The notes under the pieces: generated by a model
Database searches by the model: none
The model's input: the letters and a program-made list of their open reading frames with translations, nothing else
Told to the model about the DNA's origin: nothing
Shown: positions 9,872 through 18,683 of the stretch, one piece after another
How positions within the stretch are numbered: the stretch's first letter is position 1
How the letters are laid out: each line of letters opens with the position of its first letter
Made by a program: the position numbers and the translations under genes
NCBI GenBank assembly: GCA_965222425.1
Contig: CBDCTW010000018.1
Location: 616,492 to 680,491, forward strand
Length of the DNA: 64,000 nucleotides
Origin: CBDCNP01 sp965222425
Lineage (GTDB): Bacteria; Acidobacteriota; Vicinamibacteria; Marinacidobacterales; DATDRI01
Reading direction: 5' to 3'

Positions 9872-10732
9872 ATGGCCGGCACTCTCCGCCGGGTGATGAT
9901 CTGTCCCCCCAAAGCGGCGGGATGGATGGACGGCGAGCAGACGAACCGATGGCGGGAGTTGAGCTACTATCGGGAGCCTGACTTCACGACCGCTGAGGCT
10001 CAGCACGCCGAGCTGCGCCGCGAGCTGGAGGCTGCCGGTGCGGACGTGCTGTTGCTCGCAGCCGGAGAGGACCTATCGCTGGACGCGGTGTACGTCCACG
10101 ATGCATCTTTCGTCACCGACTTCGGTGCGATCGGTATGCACATGGGCAAACCAGCGCGGCGTGGAGAGCCCGCTCTGCACGCCCAGTTCTACGAATCGCA
10201 GGGGATTCCCATGCTGGGGGAAATCCGCGCCCCGGGTACGGCCGAATCGGGAGACATCGTGTGGCTGGATGCCAACACGTTACTCGTTGGGCACGGCTAC
10301 CGCACCAACGATTCGGGTATCGATCAGCTGCGCGCGTTCTTGGAGCCGCACGGGATGGATGTCTTCGTGGCGCCACTTCCTCACGGTGCCGGTCCGTCGG
10401 TTTGCCTCCATCTGATGTCTCTCATCAGCATCATCGACGAGCGAACCGCCCTCGTCGATCTTCCCTGGCTTGCAGTCCAGACCGTACAGCTCTTACGTCA
10501 ACTAGATTTCAAGTTGATCGAGATCTATCCGTCGGAGCGGGAGACCATGGCTTGTAATGTCGTCGCTCTCGGTGAGCGAACACTCCTCGCACTCGAAGAA
10601 AACGATAAGACGAATCTCCGGCTACGCCAGGAAGGCTTCGACGTCAAAATTTTCTACGGCACGGAAATCAGCCAAAACGGAGGAGGCGGTCCCACCTGTT
10701 TGACGCGTCCCCTTTTGCGTGACCCTGACTAA
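9872..10732 (+). CDS. Dimethylarginine dimethylaminohydrolase / amidinotransferase-like protein
   Basis: A pentein-fold protein of 286 residues from this start. Family features: MICPPK at the N-terminus, the YVHDASFVTDFGAI segment, the ESGDIVWLD acidic pair, GHGYRTNDSGID, and a C-terminal catalytic Cys in GGGGPTCLTRP (about residue 276). DDAH enzymes hydrolyse methylated arginines to citrulline; relatives act on other guanidino compounds. A GTG at 9833 overlapping the previous stop is the alternative start, but ATG 9872 gives the family N-terminus. The context (OCD-like gene, M20 and APC permease remnants) fits an arginine-derivative catabolic operon that is now partly lost. Confidence 0.8.
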   Translation: MAGTLRRVMICPPKAAGWMDGEQTNRWRELSYYREPDFTTAEAQHAELRRELEAAGADVLLLAAGEDLSLDAVYVHDASFVTDFGAIGMHMGKPARRGEPALHAQFYESQGIPMLGEIRAPGTAESGDIVWLDANTLLVGHGYRTNDSGIDQLRAFLEPHGMDVFVAPLPHGAGPSVCLHLMSLISIIDERTALVDLPWLAVQTVQLLRQLDFKLIEIYPSERETMACNVVALGERTLLALEENDKTNLRLRQEGFDVKIFYGTEISQNGGGGPTCLTRPLLRDPD

Positions 10733-10781
10733 AGTTGATTAACTAGAGCCGGTCGATCAAATACCCGGTGACGCTGGCTTA

Positions 10782-10935
10782 CGACGAGAGCTCAACCTCT
10801 TCGACGCGCTCCTCGTCAACGTCGGCACCGCTCTTGCCTCGGCGGCCTTCATCGTCCACACGAACGTTCTTGCCGGGGTGGGCACTCCCTTCCTAGCAGG
10901 GTTGGTCTGGATCCTGGCGGGAGCGGTCAGCGCAT
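10782..10935 (+). pseudogene. APC-family amino-acid permease, N-terminal fragment
   Basis: About 45 residues open with RRELNLFDALLVNVGTA and continue LASAAFIV, NVLAGVGTPFLAGLVWILAG, which is the cytosolic start and first helices of APC amino-acid permeases. Homology ends at about 10925, where the 3' end of the oppositely oriented amidohydrolase begins; a TGA follows at 10933-10935. The remaining ten or so helices are gone. Together with the M20 fragment it shows that at least two genes of this catabolic cluster were removed by deletion. Confidence 0.6.
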
Positions 10936-12021
10936 GAAGGCGGGTTGTCCGCCCACGATCGTGATCAAAATTTCACCCTTGAGGAGTTTCTCGGGCTCTG
11001 TCGAGCCGACGACGAGAGGGTCGATGTCCATGACGGTGATGTCAGCCCAGTTGCCGGGGGCGAGTGTTCCAGTCGTCAGCTCGAGAAGAGCGGCGCTGGC
11101 GGCCCAGCTCGTGTAACCACGCAGGGCCTCCTCGGGAGTGAGCCGCTGCTCGACGTACCAGCCGCCGGGGGGCTTCAGACTTTTGTCGCGTCGCGTGATG
11201 GCAGCGTGGAGACCATAGAAGATACTGTGGTCGGAGCCTGGAAGATCGGAGCTCAGCACCAGCGGCACGCCAGATTGCCGTAGCGTTCTCCACGCGTAAG
11301 CGCCTTCGATACGTTCAGGACCGAGTCGATCCTCCGCCCAGGTTTTGTCCTCGACGGCGTGGGGTGGTTGCATCGAGGCAATGACTCCGAGCTCCGCGAA
11401 CCGGTGGAAGTCGTCCGGCTGGATCACTTGGGCGTGCTCGATGCGATGGCGGAGCTCCTTTGCGCGGGGATTTACTTCAAGAGCCCACTCGAAGAAGTTC
11501 AGCGTCTCGCAGTTTCCCGCGTCACCGATGGCGTGGATGGCGAGTTGGAAACCGGCCCGCATCACGGTGGCCATCATCGTTTCGTCGAAGCCGTAATCCG
11601 CGCCTCCGATCCCTTGGTGATCCGGTTGGTCGGAGTATCCCTCGAGGAGAAGGGCTCCGCGGGAGCTGAGCGCCCCATCGTGGTATCCCTTGACCGTTCG
11701 CACGAAAAACCTTTCACCCCGGAGGGTCACCGGGCCTTGCTTCAGCCACGCACCCAGGAACTTGGGGTCACGACTGGAGAGCATGGCCGAGACCCGGATC
11801 GGGAGCCGGTATTGGTTGGCGAGGTTCTCGAATGCCGCCATGGCAACGCTGTCGGTCCCGGCTTCGTGCACCATGACGAAGCCAGACGACTTCGAGCTGC
11901 CCGGGCAAGAGCAAGGCGAGACCGCAACCCCAGCTGCCGCCCCGTAGCCACGAAAATTTCTCGAGGATGTGATGGAAGGGAATTCGTGTGCCCAGGGAAC
12001 CGCCTCAGCCGCGAAATTCAC
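10927..12021 (-). pseudogene. Amidohydrolase family 3 (YtcJ-like), 5' part lost or frameshifted
   Basis: The C-terminal two thirds of an amidohydrolase-3 protein are readable: MVHEAGTDSVAMAAF, KGYHDGALSSRGA, the metal-ligand His in LAIHAIGDAGN and HRIEHAQVIQPDD, LSSDLPGSDHSI, and the C-terminal TGTLAPGNWADITVMD. The N-terminal domain with the first His-x-His metal pair, normally about 180 residues, is not found. The segment upstream of about 11950 reads as low-quality sequence in more than one frame. The gene is therefore truncated and probably frameshifted near its remaining 5' end. It ends directly against the permease fragment on the other strand. Confidence 0.75.
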
Positions 12022-12126
12022 GTCAACGACGCTTGGAGACGCTTGGCGATGTTCGGATGGGAGCGGAAATGGCGCCGGCGTCCTCCCGCAAAAGTGACCG
12101 ACGAGACTGTGTTATTTTTTTCTAAA

Positions 12127-12142
12127 TGTCAGGCGCCTGACA
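12127..12142. promoter_or_regulatory. Perfect 16-bp palindrome, operator-like
   Basis: TGTCAGGCGCCTGACA reads identically on both strands and lies in a noncoding stretch after an A/T-rich run (TTATTTTTTTCT). Its size and form suit a dimeric regulator, but the gene it would control is unclear because the amidohydrolase upstream is broken. No second copy was noticed in the window. Confidence 0.45.
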
Positions 12143-12294
12143 AAAACGGCCAAAATCGTTTCTTTTCGAAACATAGAGGAGTATCGGATCACAGTTTGGA
12201 GATGATTCACGAACGCTGGTGACGATTCCCAGGCGGTAGAGACGCCACAGAGTAGTGGCCAAACGACTCTCGCCAACCGAGCTCTGGCCGGTGG

Positions 12295-12564
12295 CTAATC
12301 TGAGCAGCGAACGCTCTTGGGCTGGCTACCGCCGCAGAGAATGTTCTCCGTCCTGCCGTTCGTAATGCGGGCGCAGGCGTTGTTGCGGGCAGCCACGATC
12401 GCTTCTTCCTTGGTCACGGCTCGGGCCGTCCGGCAGGATTCCCGTCCTTTGAACTCCATGCACACCTCGCACCTCGCCTTACTGAGCGCGAGCGAGGAGA
12501 GCACCACGTAGGCCATGAGGGCGAGGAAGGCGACGGTGATAGTGAGTTTCACGGACTTGGACAC
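12295..12564 (-). CDS. Small membrane-anchored six-cysteine protein, unknown function
   Basis: From a GTG at 12564 the product has 89 residues: a short basic start (SKSVK), one hydrophobic helix (LTITVAFLALMAYVVLSSLAL) and an exported domain with six cysteines (CEVC, SCRT, NACAR, ILCGG, VRCSD) that could form three disulfides. I do not recognise the family. A start further upstream would add 20 polar residues ahead of the helix, which is less likely. It is followed by ahcY in divergent-tail order with no shared operon. Confidence 0.55.
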   Translation of the reverse strand: MSKSVKLTITVAFLALMAYVVLSSLALSKARCEVCMEFKGRESCRTARAVTKEEAIVAARNNACARITNGRTENILCGGSQPKSVRCSD

Positions 12565-12668
12565 GGGCTGGTCATTATACAAGGGATCCGGCCGTCCTTG
12601 ATTTGGCGGGCGAGAGAGGGGCAACCCGTTCCCAGCCCACGCAAACGTGCTGGGAACGGGGACTATTT

Positions 12669-14171
12669 CTAGTACCGGTAGTGGTCCGGCTTGTAAGGTC
12701 CTTCGATCGGCACGCCGATGTAGTCGGATTGCTCTTTCGTCAGCTCCGTCAGCTTCACTCCGAGCTGCTGCAGGTGTAGGCGAGCGACTTCCTCGTCGAG
12801 CCTCTTCGGAAGCATGTAGACCTTCTTCTCGTAGGTGGCCTCGTTCTGGTGAAGCTCGAGCTGGGCCAAGACCTGGTTGGTAAAGGACGCCGACATGACG
12901 AAGCTCGGGTGGCCGGTGGCGCAGCCAAGGTTCAGCAGCCGACCCTCGGCAAGAATCATCACGCTATGGCCATCGGGGAACCGCCACTCGTCGTACTGTG
13001 GCTTGATGTTGATGCGCTCGATGCCTGGGACCTTCTTGAGGCCGGCCATGTCGATCTCGTTATCGAAGTGACCGATGTTGCCGACGATGGCCTTGTCCTT
13101 CATCTTCGCCATGTGATCGGCGGTGATGATGTTGAAGTTGCCGGTGGACGTGATGAAGATGTCGGCTTCCTGAATCACGTTCTCGAACGTGTTCACTTCA
13201 TACCCGTCCATAGCGGCTTGAAGGGCGCAAATGGGGTCGATCTCGGTAATGATGACGCGGCAACCTTGCCCGCGCAGCGATTGCGCACAACCCTTCCCGA
13301 CCTCGCCATAACCGAACACCACGGCGACCTTGCCGCCGATCATGACGTCGGTGGCGCGGTTGAGCCCGTCGGGGAGCGAGTGGCGACATCCATACACGTT
13401 GTCGAATTTGCTCTTTGTGACCGAATCATTGACGTTGATGGCGGGGAAGAGCAATTTTCCTTCTTCCATCATCTGATACAGGCGATGCACGCCGGTCGTC
13501 GTCTCCTCGCTGACTCCGCGGATGCTGGACGCTAGGTTAGTGAAGTGCTTTTTGTCCTTGGCTTGCTCGTCGCGGAGAAGATTCAGCATGACGCCCCACT
13601 CTTCGGGGTCTTTGTCGGGGTCGAAGGTAGGAACGGAGCCGGCCTTCTCGAGCTCGACGCCTTTGTGCACGAGGAGGGTGGCATCGCCACCGTCGTCCAC
13701 GATGAGGTGGGGACCGTTTCCGTCCGGCCACATGACCGCTTCGTTGGTAGCCCACCAGTACTCTTCGAGCGTCTCTTCCTTCCAAGCGAAGACCGGGATG
13801 CCCTTGGGATCGTCCGGCGTGCCACCGGTTTGCGGGCGACCGACGACCACTGCCGCGGCCGCGTGATCCTGGGTCGAAAAGATATTGCACGATACCCAAC
13901 GAATGTCGGCACCCAGTTCAGCGAGCGTCTCGATGAGCACGGCAGTCTGAACGGTCATGTGGAGGCTCCCCATAATGCGGGCGCCAGCGAGTGGCTTGTC
14001 GGCACCGTAACGCTTCCGAAGTGCCATTAGTCCGGGCATCTCGTGCTCGGCGAGTCGAAGTTCCTTCCGTCCAAAATCGGCCAGGCTCGAGTCCTTGACC
14101 TTGTATGGGACGCGGCCAGCCTTCTCAGCGGCTTTAAAGGCGTGCAATCCCTGAGTTGCCGTCGTGCTCAT
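12669..14171 (-). CDS. ahcY: Adenosylhomocysteinase
   Basis: Hydrolyses S-adenosylhomocysteine to adenosine and homocysteine, relieving product inhibition of methyltransferases. The 500-residue protein contains the substrate motif GSLHMTVQTAVLIETL, SCNIFSTQDHAAAA, the inserted segment typical of the long bacterial form, NVNDSVTKSKFDN, the NAD-binding Rossmann loop VVFGYGEVGKGCAQSL, and the conserved C-terminus ending PDHYRY. It lies 47 bp downstream of an ArsR-methyltransferase fusion gene in the same direction, so it is probably controlled by that regulator. The gene is intact. Confidence 0.97.
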   Translation of the reverse strand: MSTTATQGLHAFKAAEKAGRVPYKVKDSSLADFGRKELRLAEHEMPGLMALRKRYGADKPLAGARIMGSLHMTVQTAVLIETLAELGADIRWVSCNIFSTQDHAAAAVVVGRPQTGGTPDDPKGIPVFAWKEETLEEYWWATNEAVMWPDGNGPHLIVDDGGDATLLVHKGVELEKAGSVPTFDPDKDPEEWGVMLNLLRDEQAKDKKHFTNLASSIRGVSEETTTGVHRLYQMMEEGKLLFPAINVNDSVTKSKFDNVYGCRHSLPDGLNRATDVMIGGKVAVVFGYGEVGKGCAQSLRGQGCRVIITEIDPICALQAAMDGYEVNTFENVIQEADIFITSTGNFNIITADHMAKMKDKAIVGNIGHFDNEIDMAGLKKVPGIERINIKPQYDEWRFPDGHSVMILAEGRLLNLGCATGHPSFVMSASFTNQVLAQLELHQNEATYEKKVYMLPKRLDEEVARLHLQQLGVKLTELTKEQSDYIGVPIEGPYKPDHYRY

Positions 14172-14218
14172 CAGTTAATTCCTCCAAATTAAAAGGTTCA
14201 TTTGATGCGTGTATATCA

Positions 14219-15223
14219 TCACGCAGTTTCTTTGGCGAGCTCTGCGACCCGGTGCGAGCGAGTCCGCCGTTTGGTTCCGCGCACACCTTTGTATGCGACG
14301 GTAGTAAAAAGGGCCGGTCCCATCGCGTCCGTATTGGGTGGGAGCGAATGGGTGGTGCCTAGCTCGAAACCGGCCGCGGCCAGATGTTTCTTCATCGTCT
14401 GTTCCGAAAAACCTAGCCAGACGTGACCCATTTGGTGCTTATACTCTTCCCGCTCGTGAGGGTACATGTCGACGATCAGCAACCTGCCTCCCGGGCGCAA
14501 TACACGCCGCGCCTCGTTGAGGACGGCGACAGGATCCAGCAGGTGATGCAATACCAACATGAGCACGGCCGCATCGAGCGAGGCGTCCTGAATTGGGAGC
14601 TTTTCCAACGCGCCTTTGCGGAGGCTCACGTTCTTGTGTTTTCGCAAGCGTGCCCGCGCCGCGCTCAGCATCTCGGCGGAACCGTCGACGGCGACGACGC
14701 GTTCGACGAATGGAGCCACGAGCTCCGCCACTTGCCCTGTGCCACACCCCAAGTCTCCTAAGACCCAAGTGCGATCGAGGAGCGCTAGGAGCGAGTGAGA
14801 GAAAAAAAGTTGTCCAAAAAGCTCGGTGCGGAGTCGGTCCCATTCCCCAGCCGCGGAAGCGAAGAACTCCTGTGATTTGGTTCGCCGCGCGGCCCACGTG
14901 CTTTCGAGTCGCTTGAAGTCCTGTATGGCGGCGGGGGTTACCGCGACCTCTCCCCTGACGATGCTCCACAATTGCGGCAGGGCGGACCCCTCGTCACCGT
15001 CTGGAAAATAGTAGTAATGACTCGTACCGTCGCGTCGGGACGCAACCCAACCCGTCTCGCCGAGTGTCTTCAGGTGGCGGCTGACCGTCGACTGGGGAAG
15101 TTGAATGACCGAGCAGAGCTCGCCGACCGTGAGCTCATGCTGCTCGAGCAGGAGCAGCATGCGGCAGCGGACCGGATCGGTCAGTGCCGACAAATGATCG
15201 AGAATCGTCGTGGCGGTCTCCAT
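14219..15223 (-). CDS. ArsR-family regulator fused to a SAM-dependent methyltransferase domain
   Basis: Residues about 1-85 form an ArsR winged helix (LSALTDPVRCRMLLLLE, ELCSVIQLPQSTVSRHLK). Residues about 150-300 form a class I methyltransferase (motif I VLGDLGCGTGQVAEL, VVAVDGSAEML, LHHLLDPVAVLNEARRVL). It lacks metal-site cysteines typical of ArsR metal sensors. ArsR proteins next to ahcY act as S-adenosylhomocysteine sensors in other bacteria (SahR), and a SAM/SAH-binding domain on the same chain fits such a role; the ligand is inferred. ATG 15223 gives the canonical start; 15268 would add 15 residues encoded by the promoter and operator. Confidence 0.85.
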   Translation of the reverse strand: METATTILDHLSALTDPVRCRMLLLLEQHELTVGELCSVIQLPQSTVSRHLKTLGETGWVASRRDGTSHYYYFPDGDEGSALPQLWSIVRGEVAVTPAAIQDFKRLESTWAARRTKSQEFFASAAGEWDRLRTELFGQLFFSHSLLALLDRTWVLGDLGCGTGQVAELVAPFVERVVAVDGSAEMLSAARARLRKHKNVSLRKGALEKLPIQDASLDAAVLMLVLHHLLDPVAVLNEARRVLRPGGRLLIVDMYPHEREEYKHQMGHVWLGFSEQTMKKHLAAAGFELGTTHSLPPNTDAMGPALFTTVAYKGVRGTKRRTRSHRVAELAKETA

Positions 15224-15228
15224 CCGTA

Positions 15229-15269
15229 TATCCGGATAAAGTGTTGCACCAAAAGAGAGTGTTGTCAAG
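15229..15269 (-). promoter_or_regulatory. Candidate promoter and TATCCGGATA operator of the ArsR-ahcY operon
   Basis: On the minus strand TTGACA (15268-15263) is followed after 17 bases by a weak AACACT, then by the perfect palindrome TATCCGGATA (15238-15229) with a neighbouring ATCCG half-copy, just before the ATG at 15223. The arrangement suggests repression by the operon's own ArsR protein and a very short leader. Confidence 0.45.
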
Positions 15270-15404
15270 TGCCCTGTGGAGCCTCTATATAACGCCGTGG
15301 AGGAAGGAGAAAACGACCTGAATGTGCCCCGGGGGGGCTTTGTAACGTGAGACTTGAACGGGGGGCGGCCGTAGTTTGCGCCGCCGTCCGCACCCGCCCC
15401 AGAA

Positions 15405-15656
15405 CTAGAGCTGTTGCGTCACGTGCCGCGCCGCCGCGCGAGCCCAGTCCTTCTCGGATGGAGCCTCGGCTAGCCAGCCGGCGAGTGAAGTCGGCGAGGT
15501 GAAATCTCCGAGCCTTCCAAGCACATAGGCAGCGTACCAGCCGGCCCAATGCTTGTCGGGTTCTCCGCTCAGGAAGTTGTGCTCGTAGTCGTGATGGGCT
15601 GTTCCAGCCGCCCGTAGGGCGCGCTCGAGATCTGCTGCTGCCGGTTTAGCGCTCAT
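15405..15656 (-). CDS. Conserved small protein of unknown function
   Basis: From the ATG at 15656 the product has about 83 residues, is Ala/Trp-rich and has the pattern DLERALRAAGTAHHDYE, DKHWAGWYAAYVLGRLGDF, WLAEAPSEKDWARAAARHV. It has no signal peptide or membrane helix. I do not know a function. It is divergent from the DyP peroxidase, 58 bp away. A start at 15692 would add 12 residues and is less likely because the family-like sequence begins at MSAKPAAADLE. Confidence 0.5.
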   Translation of the reverse strand: MSAKPAAADLERALRAAGTAHHDYEHNFLSGEPDKHWAGWYAAYVLGRLGDFTSPTSLAGWLAEAPSEKDWARAAARHVTQQL

Positions 15657-15714
15657 GGATTCTTCTCCCTTTCGTGATAGGTTCGTACCCATATCATATT
15701 TCTGGAGCGTGACA

Positions 15715-16611
15715 ATGACCTCACATCAAGTTGGAATTCTAGCGCCCGGTCCAAGCCTCGGCAGGTTTCTCTTCTTCCAGCTAGCGCCCGACGATGACCC
15801 GCGCGACGCAGTAAAAGCTATCCAAGAACTGGACGCCGATGAGGATCTCGTTGTCGGGCTCGGACGCTCACTCGTGCTCGCGACGGGTAGCAATATTGAT
15901 GGCCTTCGAGTTTTCCCAAGCCTCACCGGTCCCGGTATCGAAGTCCCTTCTACGCAGGCTGCCGTTTGGTGTTGGCTCAGGGGCAAGGCGACCGCGGTCA
16001 ATTGGTCCACCGGTCGCTCGAGCTCGAACACGTGTTCGAACCTCTCGCGTTGTCCAGCGTCGTCGACGGTTTCAAGCACGACTCGACGCCGTCCGGACGG
16101 GGAAGAGACCTATCCGGGTACGAAGACGGAACCGAGAATCCGACCGGTGACAAGGCCATTGCGGCCGCGATCGTGTCGGGATGTGGCCCGGGGGCTCGAC
16201 GGCTCGAGTTTCGTCGCCGTGCAGACGTGGCAGCACGACCTCGTCGGATTCCAGGCGATGACTCAGGACGAGCGGGACAACGTTATTGGACGGCGCCTAA
16301 GTGACAACGAGGAGCTCGAGCACGCGCCGGACTCCGCGCACGTCAAGAGAACCGCGCAGGAGAGTTTCGAGCCGGAGGCGTTCGTGGTCCGCCAGTCCAT
16401 GCCATGGGCCGATCCCGACGGGGAAGGTCTCGTCTTCGTTTCCTTCGGGCGGACACTGGACGCGTTCGAGGCGCAACTCACCCGAATGGTTGGCCTCGAC
16501 GACGGTATCGTCGATGGTCTGTTCCGCTTCTCCCGTCCGGTGTCCGGTGGATACTACTGGTGCCCGCCGATACATGGCGGAAAGCTCGACCTGCGGGCAC
16601 TAACGAGCTAG
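15715..16611 (+). pseudogene. DyP-type heme peroxidase, two frameshifts
   Basis: The start (MTSHQVGILAPGPSLGRFLFFQL) and end (VAVQTWQHDLVGFQAM, GRRLSDNEELEHAPDSAHVKR, FVVRQSMPW, VFVSFGRTLDAFEAQL) of a YfeX-like dye-decolorising peroxidase read in one frame. The middle, from about 15966 to 16190, including VVDGFKHD and the distal-heme GYEDGTENP motif with its catalytic Asp, reads in another frame. A frameshift and a second compensating one thus flank about 75 codons. A ribosome would make a protein with the heme distal side replaced by nonsense sequence. The tail overlaps the HNH gene on the other strand. Confidence 0.85.
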
Positions 16612-17636
16612 CTGTAGGGGACTGGCAACACAAACGGGCGGCGATTCTTGAACTCTGTCCGGAAAGAGTGGAAACGACGGCTTCGGTTCACGGACCCGGT
16701 CGGCGGAACGCCCCGGCTCACGATTTTGGCCATCATTGAACGCTGTTGCAAAACTATAGCTTGCCAGACGGAGGTACCGCTCCGTCTGGTCTTTGCCGTA
16801 GTCCATCTCCGCCATGTAGAGATTGTGGACGCGACATAGGAGCCTGACATTGTCGGCACTTCGATCGCCGCCGAGCCCGTGGGGATCGTCGTGATGGAAC
16901 TGCAATCCTCGGCGCTCGGGACATCGTCTAGCGTGGCTACTCTCAAACGTGCATTGCCCCCGATCGCGCGCCCACACAAAGCGCTTCACCGGCGCGGGGA
17001 TTCCGCGCACTCCCGGCGACGTGTCGGCATCTTCGAGGCTCTTTCTCGGTTTCTTGACTTTGCCGAGGCGCTTGGCCTCGAGCCGTTCGAGTTTCTCCGT
17101 TACGGACGCTTCGAGCATCGAAGCGAGGTCGGTACCCGGCATGAGCGCCGCGAGCCGTTGGAGCTTGTCGTGAAGCTCGGCGCTCGCGGTGAACTGAACT
17201 CGGTACCGCGCAGGCGCCAGCGGCTCGACGACCGGACGCCTGTTGGCCGATTCGGGAGCCGGGGCGGGCTCAAGTTCAAGGGCTGAACTCTTTCCGAACA
17301 GAGTACTTTCGGCGCCTGACGTACGGTATTCGCTTACCGGCTTGTGTCGGGGCTTCGGAAGCTTCCGGATGGAGGGCGCGACATCCGGCTTCGGCGCAAT
17401 CTCCGCCACCAGCACCAGAAGCTCGCGCTTGGTCTTGTGGGTTGCTCGAGCCAAGAGAGCTTCGCAATTGGTGTTGGTAAGGTGTGGCGCCAGCAGCGCG
17501 ATGCCGCTCAAGTGAAGATGCCCATCGTCGAGCATCGTCAGCAACGCCGGATATCGGCGCGACCCCCGTGCGGCGGCTATCCTTAGATAAGCTTCTGCTT
17601 CGGATAAGTGCAACACGTCGGTGCCGTACGAAAACA
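16600..17636 (-). pseudogene. DUF222/HNH endonuclease, 3' part, split by an IS
   Basis: The open frame from the IS edge reads SYGTDVLHLSEAEAYLRIA, the DUF222-type helical region, a Pro-rich linker, and a C-terminal HNH domain (RFVWARDRGQCTF, LQFHHDDPHGLGG, NVRLLCRVHNLYMAE). Such proteins are often multi-copy and of unclear role. The missing N-terminal piece lies beyond the ISL3-type element at 18308-18409 (AHIAEVDDRRLYAREACPSMFS); the two pieces join in frame when the element and one copy of the 8-bp duplication are removed. A GTG at 17616 could restart translation of the C-terminal part. Confidence 0.8.
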
Positions 17637-17660
17637 GGGTCTACGCGGATTCGTGTGGGT
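17637..17660. repeat. Left terminal inverted repeat of the ISL3-type element
   Basis: Starts GGGTCTACGCGG and ends TGTGGGT; 24 of 24 bases match the complement of 18284-18307. Confidence 0.9.
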
Positions 17661-17758
17661 AAGTCCTGACGGAAAACAGTGTAACTCATTGTGTGGAAAA
17701 GGTATCCAGACTTCATCAGGTGCTGAAAAGTGGTCCATTTTTCGGATAGGCTAACCGA

Positions 17759-18303
17759 GTGAAAAATTCCCAGTCGATCCGCTCGCTGTTTGCGCTGCCA
17801 GGTTTCGTGGCTGGTGCCGGATTGAAGGGTGTATTCGATGACCGATACGCCCGCGTCATCCAGCTCAAGAGGCGAAAAAAACAGCTGTTTGCTCTTACTG
17901 TGGGCAACGGTGCCGGGGGCGCTATGACAAGCAAGTGTGCCGGGTCCGCGACCTGTCGTTGGCAGGCTGGCGGATCTCTCTGGAATACGAGCGTTGGCGC
18001 GTCAACTGTTCTGGGTGCGGCGGTTTGCATGTAGAACACCTGGACTGGCTGGCGAACAACTCGCGCTACACCTAGCGTTTTGCGACGCATGTGGGCAAGC
18101 TGTGCCGGGATATGCCGGACAAGGCGGTGGCCGAGATGGAACGTCTGCGCCTCCTAGTTGAAGGGGTCAACAACAAAATCCGTGTGCTGCAACGACGCGC
18201 CTACGGCTATCGCGACGAGGAATATCTCAAGCTGAAGATCGTGGCGGCATTCCTTCCGCCATTACCCAGAAATGCCGTCTTCAACCCACACGAATCCGCG
18301 TAG
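17759..18303 (+). pseudogene. ISL3-type transposase, deleted and interrupted
   Basis: Starts with MKNSQSIRSLFALPGF, then after a frame change shows the ISL3 zinc-binding region (CSYCGQRCRGRYDKQVC, RVRDLSLAGWR, NCSGCGGLHVEHLDWL). The following RYTxRFATHVGKLCRDM segment has TAG in place of a sense codon (18073-18075). After about PDKAVAEMERL the sequence jumps to the C-terminal VEGVNNKIRVLQRRAYGYRD, with the whole DDE catalytic middle, some 200 residues, absent. No active product can be made. Confidence 0.85.
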
Positions 18304-18307
18304 ACCC
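18284..18307. repeat. Right terminal inverted repeat of the ISL3-type element
   Basis: Complement of the left end, 24 of 24 bases; ends ...GCGTAGACCC at 18307. Confidence 0.9.
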
Positions 18308-18409
18308 AGAAAACATGGACGGACAGGCCTCCCGAGCATACAGCCTCCGGTCATCCACTTCGGCGATATGCGCAACGAGAACAGACTCGACACGCCGCGA
18401 GTGTTCTAT
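18308..18409 (-). pseudogene. DUF222/HNH endonuclease, N-terminal fragment
   Basis: Thirty-four residues (VESVLVAHIAEVDDRRLY, AREACPSMFS) match the start of the DUF222 region and join the 3' part across the IS. A TGA lies directly upstream at 18412-18410 in the same frame and no normal start codon is seen, so the gene's 5' end was already decayed. The 270 bases from here to the TPP riboswitch contain no recognisable gene. Confidence 0.65.
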
Positions 18410-18683
18410 TCAAGCAAACGAGCGTGCCCGTCGCTTCTTTATCGCGCGTACAAGCCACTCCAGATGGCACCTCCGATCTTTTTCATGTCGCTTCGAAAAG
18501 GCTGTCAAGCAAAAAGTGAATTATTTTTCTCAGCATCCTTATTCTTGCAGAGTCGCGCACTCAGTCCGGACCAAGTTGCCCCCGCTGTTTCCTTTAGCCA
18601 CTCGGCAGCCTTAGTGGACTCCGTCGCACGACACCGCTTGACTTGTCGCGCCGAAAGCGAGAGGCTAGCACCAGACAATACGC

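Larger units (their letters stand above)
17637..18307. mobile_element. 671-bp ISL3-family-type element, internally deleted
   Basis: Bounded by perfect 24-bp inverted repeats beginning GGGTCTACGCGGATTCGT (17637-17660 and complement 18284-18307). The flanking octamers are CGAAAACA (17629-17636) and AGAAAACA (18308-18315), an 8-bp target duplication with one mismatch, as expected for ISL3. The interior has only the two ends of a transposase gene, so the element is a non-autonomous derivative. It interrupts the HNH gene. Confidence 0.85.

Noticed and set aside
14172..15404. SAM or SAH riboswitch ahead of ahcY
   Set aside because: The upstream space is coding for the ArsR fusion and no aptamer core was seen; control by the ArsR protein is more likely.
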